64,000 bases of DNA from Bradyrhizobium iriomotense (GCF_030160715.1 NZ_BSOW01000015.1:159494-223493), one strand, 5' to 3'. Positions 17,486 to 26,149 are shown, counted from the stretch's first letter. Translations and numbers: made by a program. The notes: generated by a model not told the origin, from the sequence alone.

Positions 17486-19168
17486 ATGGCGCTGACGCAG
17501 AGATTAGAGTTCCGGCAGTCGCAGTCGCTGGTGATGACGCCGCAGTTGATGCAGGCGATCAAGCTGCTGCAGCTGTCCAATCTCGATCTCACGACCTTCG
17601 TGGAGGAGGAACTCGAGCGCAATCCGCTGCTTGAGCGGGCCAATGACGAGCAGCCCGCGGGCGATAGCCCGGCTGATACGGCCCAATTCAGCGATGGCGA
17701 CGATGCCGGCGGCAGCCACGGCGACGAACCGGGCGGCGGTTCAGGCGAAGCCTTCGAGCCAGGCCAGGAAGAATGGATGAGCAAGGATCTCGGCAGCCGC
17801 GCCGAGATCGAGCAGACGCTGGATACAGGGCTCGACAACGTCTTTTCGGAGGAACCGGCGGAGGCCGCGGCGCGCAATGCGCAGGATGCGGCGCCGACCA
17901 CCTATACGGAATGGGGCGGCGGCGCCTCCGGCGACGAGGACTACAATCTCGAAGCTTTTGTCGCTGCGGAAACCACGCTTGCCGACCATCTCGCCGAGCA
18001 GCTCTCGGTCGCGTTCACCGCACCGGCGCAGCGCATGATCGGGCAATATCTCATCGATCTCGTCGATGAGGCCGGTTACCTGCCACCGGATCTCGGCCAG
18101 GCTGCCGAACGGCTTGGTGCATCGCAGCAGGATGTCGCGGATGTTCTTGCGGTGCTGCAAAAATTCGATCCGCCCGGCGTCTGCGCCCGCAACTTGAGCG
18201 AATGCCTGGCGATTCAGCTTCGCGAGCTCGATCGCTACGATCCTGCAATGCAGGCGCTGGTCGAGAATCTCGATCTCCTGGCCAAGCGCGACATCGGGGC
18301 CTTGCGCAAGGTTTGCGGCGTCGACGACGAGGACATCGCCGACATGATCGGCGAGATCCGCCGCCTCGATCCCAAGCCCGGCATGAAGTTCGGCTCGGCG
18401 CGCCTCCAGACCATGGTGCCGGACGTCTACGTCCGCCCGGGTCCCGACGGCGGCTGGCATGTCGAGCTCAACAGCGACACGTTGCCGCGTGTGCTCGTGA
18501 ACCAGACCTACTACACCGAGCTGTCGAAGAAGATCGGCAAGGACGGCGACAAATCCTATTTCACCGATGCCCTGCAGAACGCGACCTGGCTCGTGCGCGC
18601 GCTCGATCAGCGCGCCCGCACCATCCTGAAGGTCGCAACCGAGATCGTGCGCCAGCAGGACGGCTTCTTCACCCATGGTGTCGCGCACTTGAGGCCGCTC
18701 AACCTGAAGGCGGTCGCCGACGCCATTCAGATGCATGAATCCACGGTGTCGCGCGTCACCGCCAACAAATACATGGCGACGAATCGCGGCACCTTTGAAT
18801 TGAAGTATTTCTTCACCGCGTCGATCGCGTCGGCCGATGGCGGCGAAGCGCATTCCGCCGAAGCCGTCCGCCACCACATCAAGCAGCTGATCGATTCGGA
18901 GGAGCCGTCCGCGATCCTCTCGGACGACACGATCGTGGAACGGTTGCGTACGTCCGGCATTGATATCGCCCGGCGTACGGTTGCGAAGTACCGCGAAGCC
19001 ATGCGCATTCCCTCTTCGGTACAACGCCGTCGCGACAATGACTGGCGTGGGCAACGATCAAGTGTCGAGCACCGGGCGGAGCTGAAGGTGCGCAGCTCGA
19101 TCGGCCATATCTCAACTATACAGCAGGCGCGGCCATGGAGACCTTGTCATGATCGTCCTTCGGAGTGA
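17486..19168 (+). CDS. rpoN: RNA polymerase sigma-54 factor RpoN
   Basis: Sigma-54, needed for NifA-dependent transcription. Region I begins MALTQRLEFRQSQSLVMTPQLMQAIKLLQ (start at ATG 17486, the family start), followed by an acidic region II. The core-binding region then begins, and the C-terminal HTH and RpoN box ARRTVAKYRE end near residue 503. The tail after IPSSVQRRR is about 50 residues of arginine-rich sequence, longer than usual; a second frame there reads VGNDQVSSTGRS followed by a stop, so a late frameshift probably replaced the native end. The DNA-binding parts are intact. Carriage on a transfer region, next to several -24/-12 promoters, is notable. Confidence 0.93.
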   Translation: MALTQRLEFRQSQSLVMTPQLMQAIKLLQLSNLDLTTFVEEELERNPLLERANDEQPAGDSPADTAQFSDGDDAGGSHGDEPGGGSGEAFEPGQEEWMSKDLGSRAEIEQTLDTGLDNVFSEEPAEAAARNAQDAAPTTYTEWGGGASGDEDYNLEAFVAAETTLADHLAEQLSVAFTAPAQRMIGQYLIDLVDEAGYLPPDLGQAAERLGASQQDVADVLAVLQKFDPPGVCARNLSECLAIQLRELDRYDPAMQALVENLDLLAKRDIGALRKVCGVDDEDIADMIGEIRRLDPKPGMKFGSARLQTMVPDVYVRPGPDGGWHVELNSDTLPRVLVNQTYYTELSKKIGKDGDKSYFTDALQNATWLVRALDQRARTILKVATEIVRQQDGFFTHGVAHLRPLNLKAVADAIQMHESTVSRVTANKYMATNRGTFELKYFFTASIASADGGEAHSAEAVRHHIKQLIDSEEPSAILSDDTIVERLRTSGIDIARRTVAKYREAMRIPSSVQRRRDNDWRGQRSSVEHRAELKVRSSIGHISTIQQARPWRPCHDRPSE

Positions 19169-19413
19169 TCAAGTCCAAGCTCCTCTTTCAGATGCTGATG
19201 TGTGCGTGAACGAGCGCGCGCGTAGTCCCGACGTTTCCCGTGCGAAACAGTTAGAGTGACAACTCCATAATACGCAAAAGACCCAGGAGCGAAACGTGTA
19301 CAGTGAGCCTGGCGAGAAGTTGAGTTGTCGTCCTATCGCAGCTTAAATCTAGGCTTGCCAGTAAGCTGCCGTTCTGCCAGTTGCGCCAAATTGTCTTGTG
19401 CCTTCCTGCGCAA

Positions 19414-19528
19414 TGTCGTGTTCACGACCTGGCGGCGGTCGACCTTTAGCCAGAACATACGCGCCGGTTCTGTTTGATATCAGTTGGCGCGCGTACGGGC
19501 GTGTGCGTGCAATGGCACGGCCTTTGCT
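19414..19528 (+). promoter_or_regulatory. Sigma-54 promoter with imperfect NifA-type site
   Basis: TGGCACGGCCTTTGCT at 19513-19528 matches the -24/-12 consensus with exact GG-N10-GC spacing. About 100 bp upstream, TGT-N10-ACC at 19414-19429 is one base off the NifA site TGT-N10-ACA and contains the dyad GTCGTG-TT-CACGAC. The promoter points towards the broken M16 peptidase gene. Confidence 0.55.
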
Positions 19529-19739
19529 CCATTGCTTGTCAGACGGTGTGCGGCTGACCGGTCTGTCGGTGGGAACTGGAGTTCGGTCACCCCCAACATG
19601 GAAGGGACTGCCGCTGGTACCTTCGATTCGATGACGCGCACCGCGCTGCCGGTCGAAGACAGAACGAATGATAGGATTAATCGTAACCTTTACGGTCCTC
19701 ACGAGTGTAGCGTTCTTGCTCAGGACATGGTCAGGTGGG

Positions 19740-20053
19740 ATCGACCAAGCAGCTTTGCGCTTCAGAACGGACTGGAGGTCGTGGTGATTCCGGATCATCG
19801 GACACCCGTCGCAACTCAGATGATTTGGTATAAGGTCGGCTCGGCCGACGAGCCGCTTGGCAAATCGGGACTGGCGCATTTTTCTCGAACACCTGATGTT
19901 CAAGGGCACCTCCAAACATCCGGCGGATGAGTTTTCCAAGACCGTCTTGCGCGTCGGCGGCCACCAAAATGCCTTCACCGGTACCAGCTATTTAGCATGT
20001 TCCGCGCGAGCAGCTCGGCAAGATGATGGAATTTGAAGTTGACCGCATGACCT
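19740..20053 (+). pseudogene. M16 (insulinase-like) zinc peptidase, broken
   Basis: The frame from about 19740 reads FALQNGLEVVVIPDHRTPVATQMIWYKVGSADEP, a typical M16 N-terminus. Then an extra T in the run at 19878-19882 shifts the frame. In the next frame the zinc motif continues as FLEH followed by LMFKGTSKHPADEF and VLRVGGHQNAFTGTSY. A further shift and stop end it near residue 100, against about 400-450 for a complete peptidase. It sits downstream of the sigma-54 site at 19513. Confidence 0.8.
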
Positions 20054-20094
20054 AGGAAAAAGCTCGTTAGCAAGCACGACTAGCTCAATGTGGT

Positions 20095-20290
20095 CAAGCT
20101 TATCAGCCGCATCAAAGTGGCAATGGAACCAAAGAAGTACGACATGAAGGAATCTGGCGATCTGATCCGGACCAGGCTAGACCAGATCATCACTATGAAG
20201 CACGAGCTGGTTAAGCTCGTGGGTAAGGTCGATCGGGACTGAGTCGACGGCGAGTGGGTGCCGACCACCTATCAAGCGGACGGGTCCGGC
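20095..20290 (+). mobile_element. IS5-like transposase N-terminal remnant
   Basis: The frame reads KYDMKESGDLIRTRLDQIITMKHELVKLVGKVD and then, after a stop, VDGEWVPTTY, which resembles the start of IS5-family transposases (RLDQI...LAGxIDW...DGE). Only about 60 codons remain. Confidence 0.5.
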
Positions 20291-20430
20291 GCGTCAGGGG
20301 CGACAAAGCCTTCGGGGAACGGCGGAAGGACGTCGTGGTCCGGCGGCTAATCGGTTACGGGCGCTTCAATTACGATCGAGACGGCGGAGGCACGAAGCCC
20401 GCGGGTTCAAATTGCCCGCGGAGTACCGTC

Positions 20431-20481
20431 GTGCATGTTGTAATCAGACATGCACGCAGGTGTCGTGGCACAGACGTTGCT
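20431..20481 (+). promoter_or_regulatory. Sigma-54 promoter with upstream dyad, ahead of redoxin gene
   Basis: TGGCACAGACGTTGCT at 20466-20481 is a near-perfect -24/-12 promoter (GG-N10-GC), predicted start near 20493. Just upstream, GTGCATGT and ACATGCAC (8-bp perfect arms, 9-bp spacer, 20431-20455) form a strong dyad. It contains TGT-N9-ACA, one base short of the NifA spacing and closer to the promoter than usual, so another regulator is possible. Confidence 0.65.
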
Positions 20482-20514
20482 ATTAGAGTGCAGCAATAGC
20501 GAACGAGACCACAG

Positions 20515-20664
20515 ATGCTCTCCTTGCTTGACCCGATGTATCCCCCTCATGAGACCTTCCTGCTTGTGACTTTGAGCGTCGTCGCGCTTAGCGCGACGAC
20601 ACCGAAATTCGCCGCGGATCTCGCTGGTGAGCCCCATGCGGCAAGCCGGTCGCGCCCGCGATGA
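20515..20664 (+). CDS. Possible 49-residue protein in the leader
   Basis: An ATG at 20515, 22 bp after the predicted sigma-54 start, opens a 49-codon frame with a hydrophobic stretch (FLLVTLSVVALSATTP). No ribosome-binding site is obvious and I do not recognise it. It may only be leader sequence. Confidence 0.25.
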   Translation: MLSLLDPMYPPHETFLLVTLSVVALSATTPKFAADLAGEPHAASRSRPR

Positions 20665-20721
20665 GAGATCAGCTATCACAAAAAGTCGCCCAAAGTCGGG
20701 CACTAAGCTTTGGAGAGTAAC

Positions 20722-21276
20722 ATGGTGCTCGGATTAGAATCCCCAGCTCCTCCGATCAAAGTGGAGAACTGGCTGCGTGGCCAGCCCCTCTCGAACTTCC
20801 AGCCCGGAATCGTTTACATCGTCGAATTCTGGGCAACTTGGTGCCCACCGTGTGTCGCGGCGGTCCCCGAACTGGTGCAGTTGCAAGAGAAATACAAAAA
20901 AAGCGCAGTTGAGGTCCTCGGACTCGCAGCTCATGAGCGCGCTGAAACAGCGGACGAGGCCCGAGACAAGTTGGACGCCTGGTTGACCGAAAACGTACCT
21001 AATCTCAACTACCGCATCGGGTTCGACTACACACGTGAAATGGGAAAGCTCTGGCTAGATCCCAGCTTTTCTGTCGGGATTCCTACGTCGTTCGTGGTCG
21101 ACCGTGACGGCCGCATCGCCTTTGTCGGTTTGCCGACACAACTCGATGACGTTTTGCCGAAAATTCTGACCGGCACCTGGCGGACCAGCGATGAAGCTAA
21201 AGCCGCCGAAACAGAGCGGATCGCCCAAAACGAGCGTATAATGCGCGAAATGGGAAGCGCAAGAAGCGCTGACTGA
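20722..21276 (+). CDS. TlpA-like thioredoxin-fold protein
   Basis: 184-residue thiol-disulfide redoxin-like protein without a signal peptide, so probably cytoplasmic. The active site WCPPC lies in VEFWATWCPPCVAAVPELVQL (about residues 37-41). The cis-proline region is VGIPTSFVVDRDGRI. The ATG at 20722 follows GGAGAG; the TTG at 20710 is less likely. It is expected to be expressed from the sigma-54 promoter at 20466-20481. A clear but damaged paralogue without the Cys pair is at 50786-51208. Confidence 0.88.
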   Translation: MVLGLESPAPPIKVENWLRGQPLSNFQPGIVYIVEFWATWCPPCVAAVPELVQLQEKYKKSAVEVLGLAAHERAETADEARDKLDAWLTENVPNLNYRIGFDYTREMGKLWLDPSFSVGIPTSFVVDRDGRIAFVGLPTQLDDVLPKILTGTWRTSDEAKAAETERIAQNERIMREMGSARSAD

Positions 21277-21734
21277 GCCGCTTTTCGCCAAACCTAAGCT
21301 AGCGATGGAGACGGGAGATTGGGCGAACCCGCTTTCGGCCCTCGAAGGGGCGTGCGCTCTAATGCCGGATAAGCTTAAGCTTCCGCGTGCTCCACGCGGA
21401 TCTGTTGCTTCGAAAAGAAGCGCGTCTTGCACACCGGTTTGCCGGTTACGGTTCAATTTGTTCCCGGCGCGATCGACAAACTCTACGAGCTGTGGATGAA
21501 AGGGCGCTGCGCCGACTCTTCAATCCGGCGAATGACAACTCCCACATCTCGTCTGCCGCGCGCCTTGCGATAGGAAAGAGTTCTCCGAACACATTCTGGC
21601 GCTGAATCCTACGCGACGGGCCGATTTCCTGTCCTATGGGGTGGTGGCTCAGTATTATCACGAGAGCGGCAACAGGATTGCGCTATCGTTTCCGCACTCG
21701 TCAAAACGATGGTCGGATTGGTCACCGGCCATTG
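21277..21734. other. Decayed region, no intact gene
   Basis: Several short frames, including one reading VTVQFVPGAIDKLYELWMKGRCAD, suggest a broken coding region, but I cannot name it and no frame exceeds 75 codons. Confidence 0.3.
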
Positions 21735-21838
21735 ATCTGACCCCGAAAAAGTGGACGGGCTTATGCGGCTTTTAGCTCCATCTCGATGGGGGCGATATAT
21801 CCGATTGCGGAATGGAGCCGGGTTCGGTTGTACAACGA
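21735..21838 (-). mobile_element. IS3-family end with transposase C-terminus
   Basis: On the minus strand the frame ends YNRTRLHSAIGYIAPIEMEL and a stop, the typical end of IS3-group OrfB. It is followed by the terminal sequence TGACCCCGAAAAAGTGGAC (read on plus at 21738-21756). The rest of the element is gone. Confidence 0.7.
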
Positions 21839-21975
21839 TGGTTGAGAACGCCCACAGGACTGTACTTTGCGAGGTCTTTATCGGCATCATACTTGGTTTG
21901 GTCGCCGAGTTTGCGTTGCGTGCGGATTTCCCGCACTGCGCGCTCCCATTTGCTTCACTCCAAGGCTTATGGGAC

Positions 21976-22882
21976 CTATCCGGTCGGAGCAGCTTTCGGT
22001 CCATCGCGTCGCACTCGATAGCCGTTGAACAGCCTGAGAGTGTCGTACAGCCACGATCTATTCCACCGCTTCCAGCAGAAGCCCTTTCGTTTCCGAGCCT
22101 GCGCCAGTTGGCGCCTGACCTTCTTCTCCACCCAATCTTTGATGTAGCTGAAGCACTCACTGGAGTGTCCAACCGCGAAGTAGTTCACCCATCCCCTGAG
22201 CATCGGATTGATCAGGCTTATTGCCTGTCAATCGGTTGCGACCGGTATCGGCGAAACACCTCTTTGAGCTCCCGCAAAAGGGCCGTCAGCTTTTTGAGCT
22301 TGGGCGTGTAATGCGGCCGCATCGCTCCGCGCAGACTGCGGAGGTAGCGGAAGTCGAACCCCAGGAAGCTGAAGCTCTCGCCTCGTTCCAGGTTCACGGT
22401 TCGGCTCTTTTCATCATTGATTTCCACCTGCAGCTTGGCGAACTCCTCCCGGAGTCGTTCGGTCACGGCTCCAATCAGCCAGTCATGACGTTTGTAGGCG
22501 TCGATCAAGACCACCAGTCGAGTCGCCCGGGGGAGTTTCACCCCCAGTCGCTCACAGATCCGGACGTGAACGTCTTCGCTCATCCGGCTTGTATGGGGCT
22601 TTCTTTGTCAAGGAGGCATCTCGCCATTTCTGTCGTCCTTTGTCATTCCATTCTTTTGTTCGACCTGCGCCGCAAGCATTCTTTCGTCCCGACCGCGTAT
22701 TTACATCGCCGTCGCGCGTAGCGGCGGTCAAGGACGGCGCTTCTTCAGCGCCGCCGAAGGCTTGTCCTTTCATCCGCGTAATTCACGATATGCGCGTCGA
22801 GTTGGTCTTGGTGTCCGTGTTTGCGCCAAGCCAGCAGGAACCGACGAAAGTAGAGAGTCGCCAACAGCGGGCTCAGAGGTGA
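21976..22882 (-). pseudogene. Scrambled group II intron with RT/maturase pieces
   Basis: On the minus strand, in order: an RT piece with GGSPLSPLLATLYF and NYADE (22770-22882); an intron-RNA-like stretch with CACGTCCGGATCTGTGAGCG and GGGGGTGAAACTCCCCC (about 22520-22590); an RT piece VVLIDAYKRHDWL to EINDEKSRTV and FLGFDF; then a maturase piece LRGWVNYFAVGHSSECF to LFNGYRV ending at 21976. The intact order would have RNA domains outside the RT core, so two introns have probably recombined. It cannot be active. Confidence 0.75.
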
Positions 22883-22969
22883 GCCCCCGAGCAACGCATC
22901 GGCCAGATCCTCGCGGGTGCAGGGCATATACAAGGAGGCGCCAAGGGCGAGGGCGGAAAGCCGGCTCAT
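22883..22969 (-). pseudogene. 5' stub of a citrate-lyase/aldolase-like gene
   Basis: The minus-strand frame starts MSRLSALALGASLYMPCTREDLADALLG, like the first residues of the HpcH/HpaI-citrate lyase family protein that accompanies the StiP-type operon. After about 28 codons it runs in frame into reverse-transcriptase sequence. Its ATG overlaps the stop of the StiP gene (22966-22969), showing it was once the next gene of that operon. Confidence 0.6.
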
Positions 22970-24060
22970 GCATCGTTGCCCAGGCTACGGATAATTGCGA
23001 CCGCGCGATACTGCGATTCCCCGCCCAGCGTATCGACCGGAATGGCATGCGCGGCGGCGAGATGGAGCAAGTGCCCCACATCGGCGTCCTCGAAATCGCG
23101 AACCAGCAGCCGTTCCGGCACCCGCCGCAGCAGGGCGCGCGTCGCTTCGGCTATGCCGGGCTTGATCCGGTTGCGGTCACGCGTTCCGCTTTCCGCCAGC
23201 AACTGCCGCATCATCGCCTCGCATTCCTGTTTCAGCGCCGCTCGGCGGGCGCCGTGCCCGTCTACCGGTTGCGGTATCGCCGCAGCGGCCAACGGCGCGA
23301 TCGTGTCCACGAAGGCACGTGAGAGATCAGCACCGGCATATTGCGGGTAGGTGACACAGGCGTGGAAATCGCCCGGCCCCACCAACGCGGCGTTGAGGAT
23401 CGAGCGACTGACCAGGCCCGAAACGATGCCGTTCAGCAAGCCCGAGGCGATCAGATAATCATCCGCCGTCGCGGCGATGTCCGCCTGTCCTGCAGGGTCA
23501 GCAATCACGGCTAAGTCCGGTGTGAAGCCGAATGGCGCATTGGCCAGGGCCGCGCGAAGTTCGCCGGCAATCGCGCCCTTGCCGGTCCAGCCATCGACAA
23601 AGACCGCGTCGCGCGGATCGTGCCGGCCGGCCATATGCGCGAGCGCGACGCGGTCGACACCCCGATCGCGGATAATGCTGATTGAATAATGGGCTGCGCG
23701 ATGTCCGTGCGCCCGCAAGGTCCGCGCGAGCAAGACGCCGATCGGCGTCCCCGCACGCGCCAGCGAGACGACTACCAGCTCGCGCCCCGGCCTGCGTGCG
23801 GCGAGCTGCGCAGCGAGGGTGGCGACATCCTGCGCCAGGCGGGCACCGTTCCGCGCAAGCGCGGCGTGATAGAGGGATAGATAGCTGTCGTCCGGCACCC
23901 TCTCCGGCGCGATTATCTCCGAATAGTGGTGGCGGCCGGACTGGATCGCCGCTTCCTTTTCGGCGACGGAAGTCGGGGCCATTACCACTGGCTTGAGCAG
24001 GAAGGTGACGTCGGCCGGGTCGTAGCTGCCCGAGAACGGGGGCGCGACCTCAGTCCGCAT
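22966..24060 (-). CDS. StiP-family protein (phosphoribosyltransferase/cysteine-protease-like)
   Basis: 364-residue protein of the StiP family, annotated either as cysteine protease StiP or as a phosphoribosyltransferase-like protein. Recognisable segments are FSGSYDPADVTFLLKP at the N-terminus, VVSLARAGTPIGVLLARTLR, YSISIIRDRGVD, FVDGWTGKGAI and VDTLGGESQYRAVAIIR at the C-terminus. The family occurs in gene neighbourhoods that accompany TerD-type stress systems and are proposed to make a nucleoside-like metabolite. It overlaps the HAD gene by 11 bp. The operon is complete for these three genes only. Confidence 0.8.
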   Translation of the reverse strand: MRTEVAPPFSGSYDPADVTFLLKPVVMAPTSVAEKEAAIQSGRHHYSEIIAPERVPDDSYLSLYHAALARNGARLAQDVATLAAQLAARRPGRELVVVSLARAGTPIGVLLARTLRAHGHRAAHYSISIIRDRGVDRVALAHMAGRHDPRDAVFVDGWTGKGAIAGELRAALANAPFGFTPDLAVIADPAGQADIAATADDYLIASGLLNGIVSGLVSRSILNAALVGPGDFHACVTYPQYAGADLSRAFVDTIAPLAAAAIPQPVDGHGARRAALKQECEAMMRQLLAESGTRDRNRIKPGIAEATRALLRRVPERLLVRDFEDADVGHLLHLAAAHAIPVDTLGGESQYRAVAIIRSLGNDA

Positions 24061-24799
24061 GGAACATGCCGCCGGCCAGCTGCGAACGGGTGGGCATCAT
24101 GGCGAAATCGCAAAGGCCCATGAAGGGCGCATCGGTGCGGCTGTCGCCGATGCCGATCACCGGCGCATCAGGGAAGCGTGCGCGGAGGCCGGGTAGGATA
24201 TATGCCACCGCATGGGCCTTGCCCAGATAGGGTGGCGTCAGCGCCACATTGTTGCCGTTGCGGTGGTCCGTCCAGCCCTTGGGCAAGGACGGCACGGCAG
24301 CGTCGACCACCGCAAAAAGTGCCGCGGCATCCGCATCTTCATGCTTGGCCACGGTGTAGAGCGGCAGCGCGTCCTCGACCAGCACACGGGCGTTGACCGC
24401 GATGCCGCGGTCGCGCGCCCTGCGCCTGATCGCCTCCGCCAGGCCAGCAAGCTGCGACGCGAAGGGCGCGGCGCGGTCGGCGATCGTCGCAGCCCAGTCC
24501 ATGTCGACCTGACCGCTGTCATCCAGCACGACGCCCCCATGCGCGCACACCGCTGCGCGGAATGGAATGCGCGCCCGCCGCAATGCGTCCAGGCTGCGGG
24601 CGGTGACGGGGACGAGATGCGTCGTATCGGCCAGCCATTCCAGGAACTGCATCTGCCGCGGGGTCGCATAGCTCAGCGGCGATCCGTCGCGCGCGAAGCC
24701 CAGCGGCGTCAACCTGTCGGCCGGCAAATCGGGCGGGCATTTGCGCAGCGTCTGGAAAAGCGTGTCGTCCAGATCGACCAGGGCGACGGCACGCGTCAT
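24050..24799 (-). CDS. HAD-superfamily hydrolase of the StiP operon
   Basis: 249-residue HAD phosphatase. Motif I is DLDDTL (Asp9 and Asp11), motif II is in VPVTARS, and the late motif is in GIGDSRTDAPFMGLCDFAMMP. Size and motif layout fit the HAD partner of TerD-associated biosynthetic operons. It overlaps both neighbours by 4-11 bp, so translation is coupled. Confidence 0.85.
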   Translation of the reverse strand: MTRAVALVDLDDTLFQTLRKCPPDLPADRLTPLGFARDGSPLSYATPRQMQFLEWLADTTHLVPVTARSLDALRRARIPFRAAVCAHGGVVLDDSGQVDMDWAATIADRAAPFASQLAGLAEAIRRRARDRGIAVNARVLVEDALPLYTVAKHEDADAAALFAVVDAAVPSLPKGWTDHRNGNNVALTPPYLGKAHAVAYILPGLRARFPDAPVIGIGDSRTDAPFMGLCDFAMMPTRSQLAGGMFHAD

Positions 24800-25896
24800 G
24801 CCGTCCAGCCGATCAGTTCGGCACGGAGAGCGGCAATCAGCCCGGGGTCGATTGTCGCCGCGCCGGTCTCATGCGCGATCCAGTTCGCGCGTCCATCGGC
24901 CCGGTCGGCATTGTAGAGGTAATTGGGCACGCCCGTTCCATAATTGTCGGCAAAGCGGAGCTTGGTCGCCATCGCGGCACCGGGGAGTGCGGGGCTTCGG
25001 CTGGTCGCCTGCACGACGACATCATGCCCTTCTTCTGCGAGGCGTTCCGCCAGCAGGAAGGGGGGATAGGTGAACTCGCCGGTTCCGATGATCCGCAGTG
25101 GGCCGAGGATCTCGGGCACAGCGGTATCGGGTTCAGGCACGACGGGTCGGTCGAGTCCCAGCCGACCGAAATTGCGATGCGTCGCCATGCGCCCGAGTGA
25201 AGCGGCAGCGGTATCGAACGCGCTGTTGAGCACCGTCGTCGTCTCCTGCGTCCACTCCATGCGTCCGCGCAGCAGCGCCGCGATGCACGTGGGACGCGGC
25301 ATGCGTGCTTGCCACGCCTTGCCGGCCGACCAGTCGGTCAGCGTCGCTACCGCCATCGCTTCGATCCGCGGCCAAGCGGTGGCGAGCGCCTGGGCGAGGT
25401 TGCAAAGGGTCGTTCCTGTCGAGATCTCGTCGTCGACCAATACCAGTGATCGCGGCTCCGGAAGCGCCGGCCTGTAGATCAGATGCGCGGAGGCATGGCT
25501 GTGCGGTTCTTCGAAGCGGCACAGCAACGGATGATCCAGTTGCTGTCGCGTCGAATGCAGGAAGTGGATGTCGACCCGGCCCGTTGCGAGGCGAAATTCC
25601 TCGTGCACCGTCTGGGCAAGGCACACGGCGGTCTCGGCCAGGCCGACGACGAGCGCCGGCCCCGGCAGATCGTCAGGAAGCCGCGCCGCGAGATCGCGGG
25701 CGCTCTGCCGCATCATCTGCGGCGTGGCGGGCAAATAGCGCCCTAGGACGCGGGATACGACCAGGAACCCCCGCCGCGGATTTTCGCGCGCCGCAAACGC
25801 GCAAAGGCTGTCCAGCGGCCAGGCCACCTTGTCCACGGCGATATCGAGCCGGCCCGTAGCCAACTGGATCGACTGGGTCTTGTCGGCGGTCAACAT
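24796..25896 (-). CDS. Phosphoribosyltransferase with TRSP domain
   Basis: 366-residue protein. The PRPP-binding loop is VDDEISTGTT at residues 154-163. The C-terminal TRSP-type domain shows GTGEFTYPPFLLAERLAEEG and the SRSP-like SRSPALPG. In the family it would transfer or remove a phosphoribosyl group to build an unknown nucleoside-like compound together with the HAD and StiP partners. It starts ATGTTGA, overlapping the stop of the truncated gene upstream. Confidence 0.87.
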   Translation of the reverse strand: MLTADKTQSIQLATGRLDIAVDKVAWPLDSLCAFAARENPRRGFLVVSRVLGRYLPATPQMMRQSARDLAARLPDDLPGPALVVGLAETAVCLAQTVHEEFRLATGRVDIHFLHSTRQQLDHPLLCRFEEPHSHASAHLIYRPALPEPRSLVLVDDEISTGTTLCNLAQALATAWPRIEAMAVATLTDWSAGKAWQARMPRPTCIAALLRGRMEWTQETTTVLNSAFDTAAASLGRMATHRNFGRLGLDRPVVPEPDTAVPEILGPLRIIGTGEFTYPPFLLAERLAEEGHDVVVQATSRSPALPGAAMATKLRFADNYGTGVPNYLYNADRADGRANWIAHETGAATIDPGLIAALRAELIGWTA

Positions 25897-26070
25897 TCGC
25901 AGGTGACGCGAGCGATCATGTCGCGGGCTTGGCGGACCACGTCTGCGCGGCCAAGCAGCCGCGCTTTGTGCGCCATCTGCGGCTCAATGCCAAACGAATC
26001 GAGGAAGCTGAGCATCAAGTACGCTCCACAGTGCATGAGCGATAGCTCGCGATCCCCACAACGGCGATTG
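25890..26070 (-). pseudogene. 3' end of the preceding gene in the StiP operon
   Basis: The minus-strand frame just upstream ends ...SLMHCGAYLMLSFLDSFGIEP...RLLGRADVVRQARDMIARVTCEC and overlaps the phosphoribosyltransferase start. Only about 55 codons remain before similarity to coding sequence fades. I read it as the stump of another operon gene; its family is not clear to me. Confidence 0.5.
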
Positions 26071-26128
26071 CAGGGTTTGCAACGGGTACTAATGCGCGTT
26101 CTCCCCGGCAGGGATCTGGGACCTAACT

Positions 26129-26144
26129 AGCAAAGAGTGTGCCA
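26129..26144 (-). promoter_or_regulatory. Sigma-54 promoter facing the StiP operon
   Basis: On the minus strand TGGCACACTCTTTGCT matches -24/-12 with GG-N10-GC spacing. Transcription would start near 26117 and run through the gene stump into the phosphoribosyltransferase-HAD-StiP operon. No TGT-N10-ACA site was found in the 170 bp upstream, so an activator site is not supported. Confidence 0.55.
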
Positions 26145-26149
26145 CCAGG

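Noticed and set aside
17741..19054. 437-codon frame antisense to rpoN
   Set aside because: It is a GC-rich shadow of rpoN with no recognisable domain.
20254..20499. 81-codon plus-strand frame
   Set aside because: It overlaps the IS5 remnant and the sigma-54 promoter and shows no protein family features.
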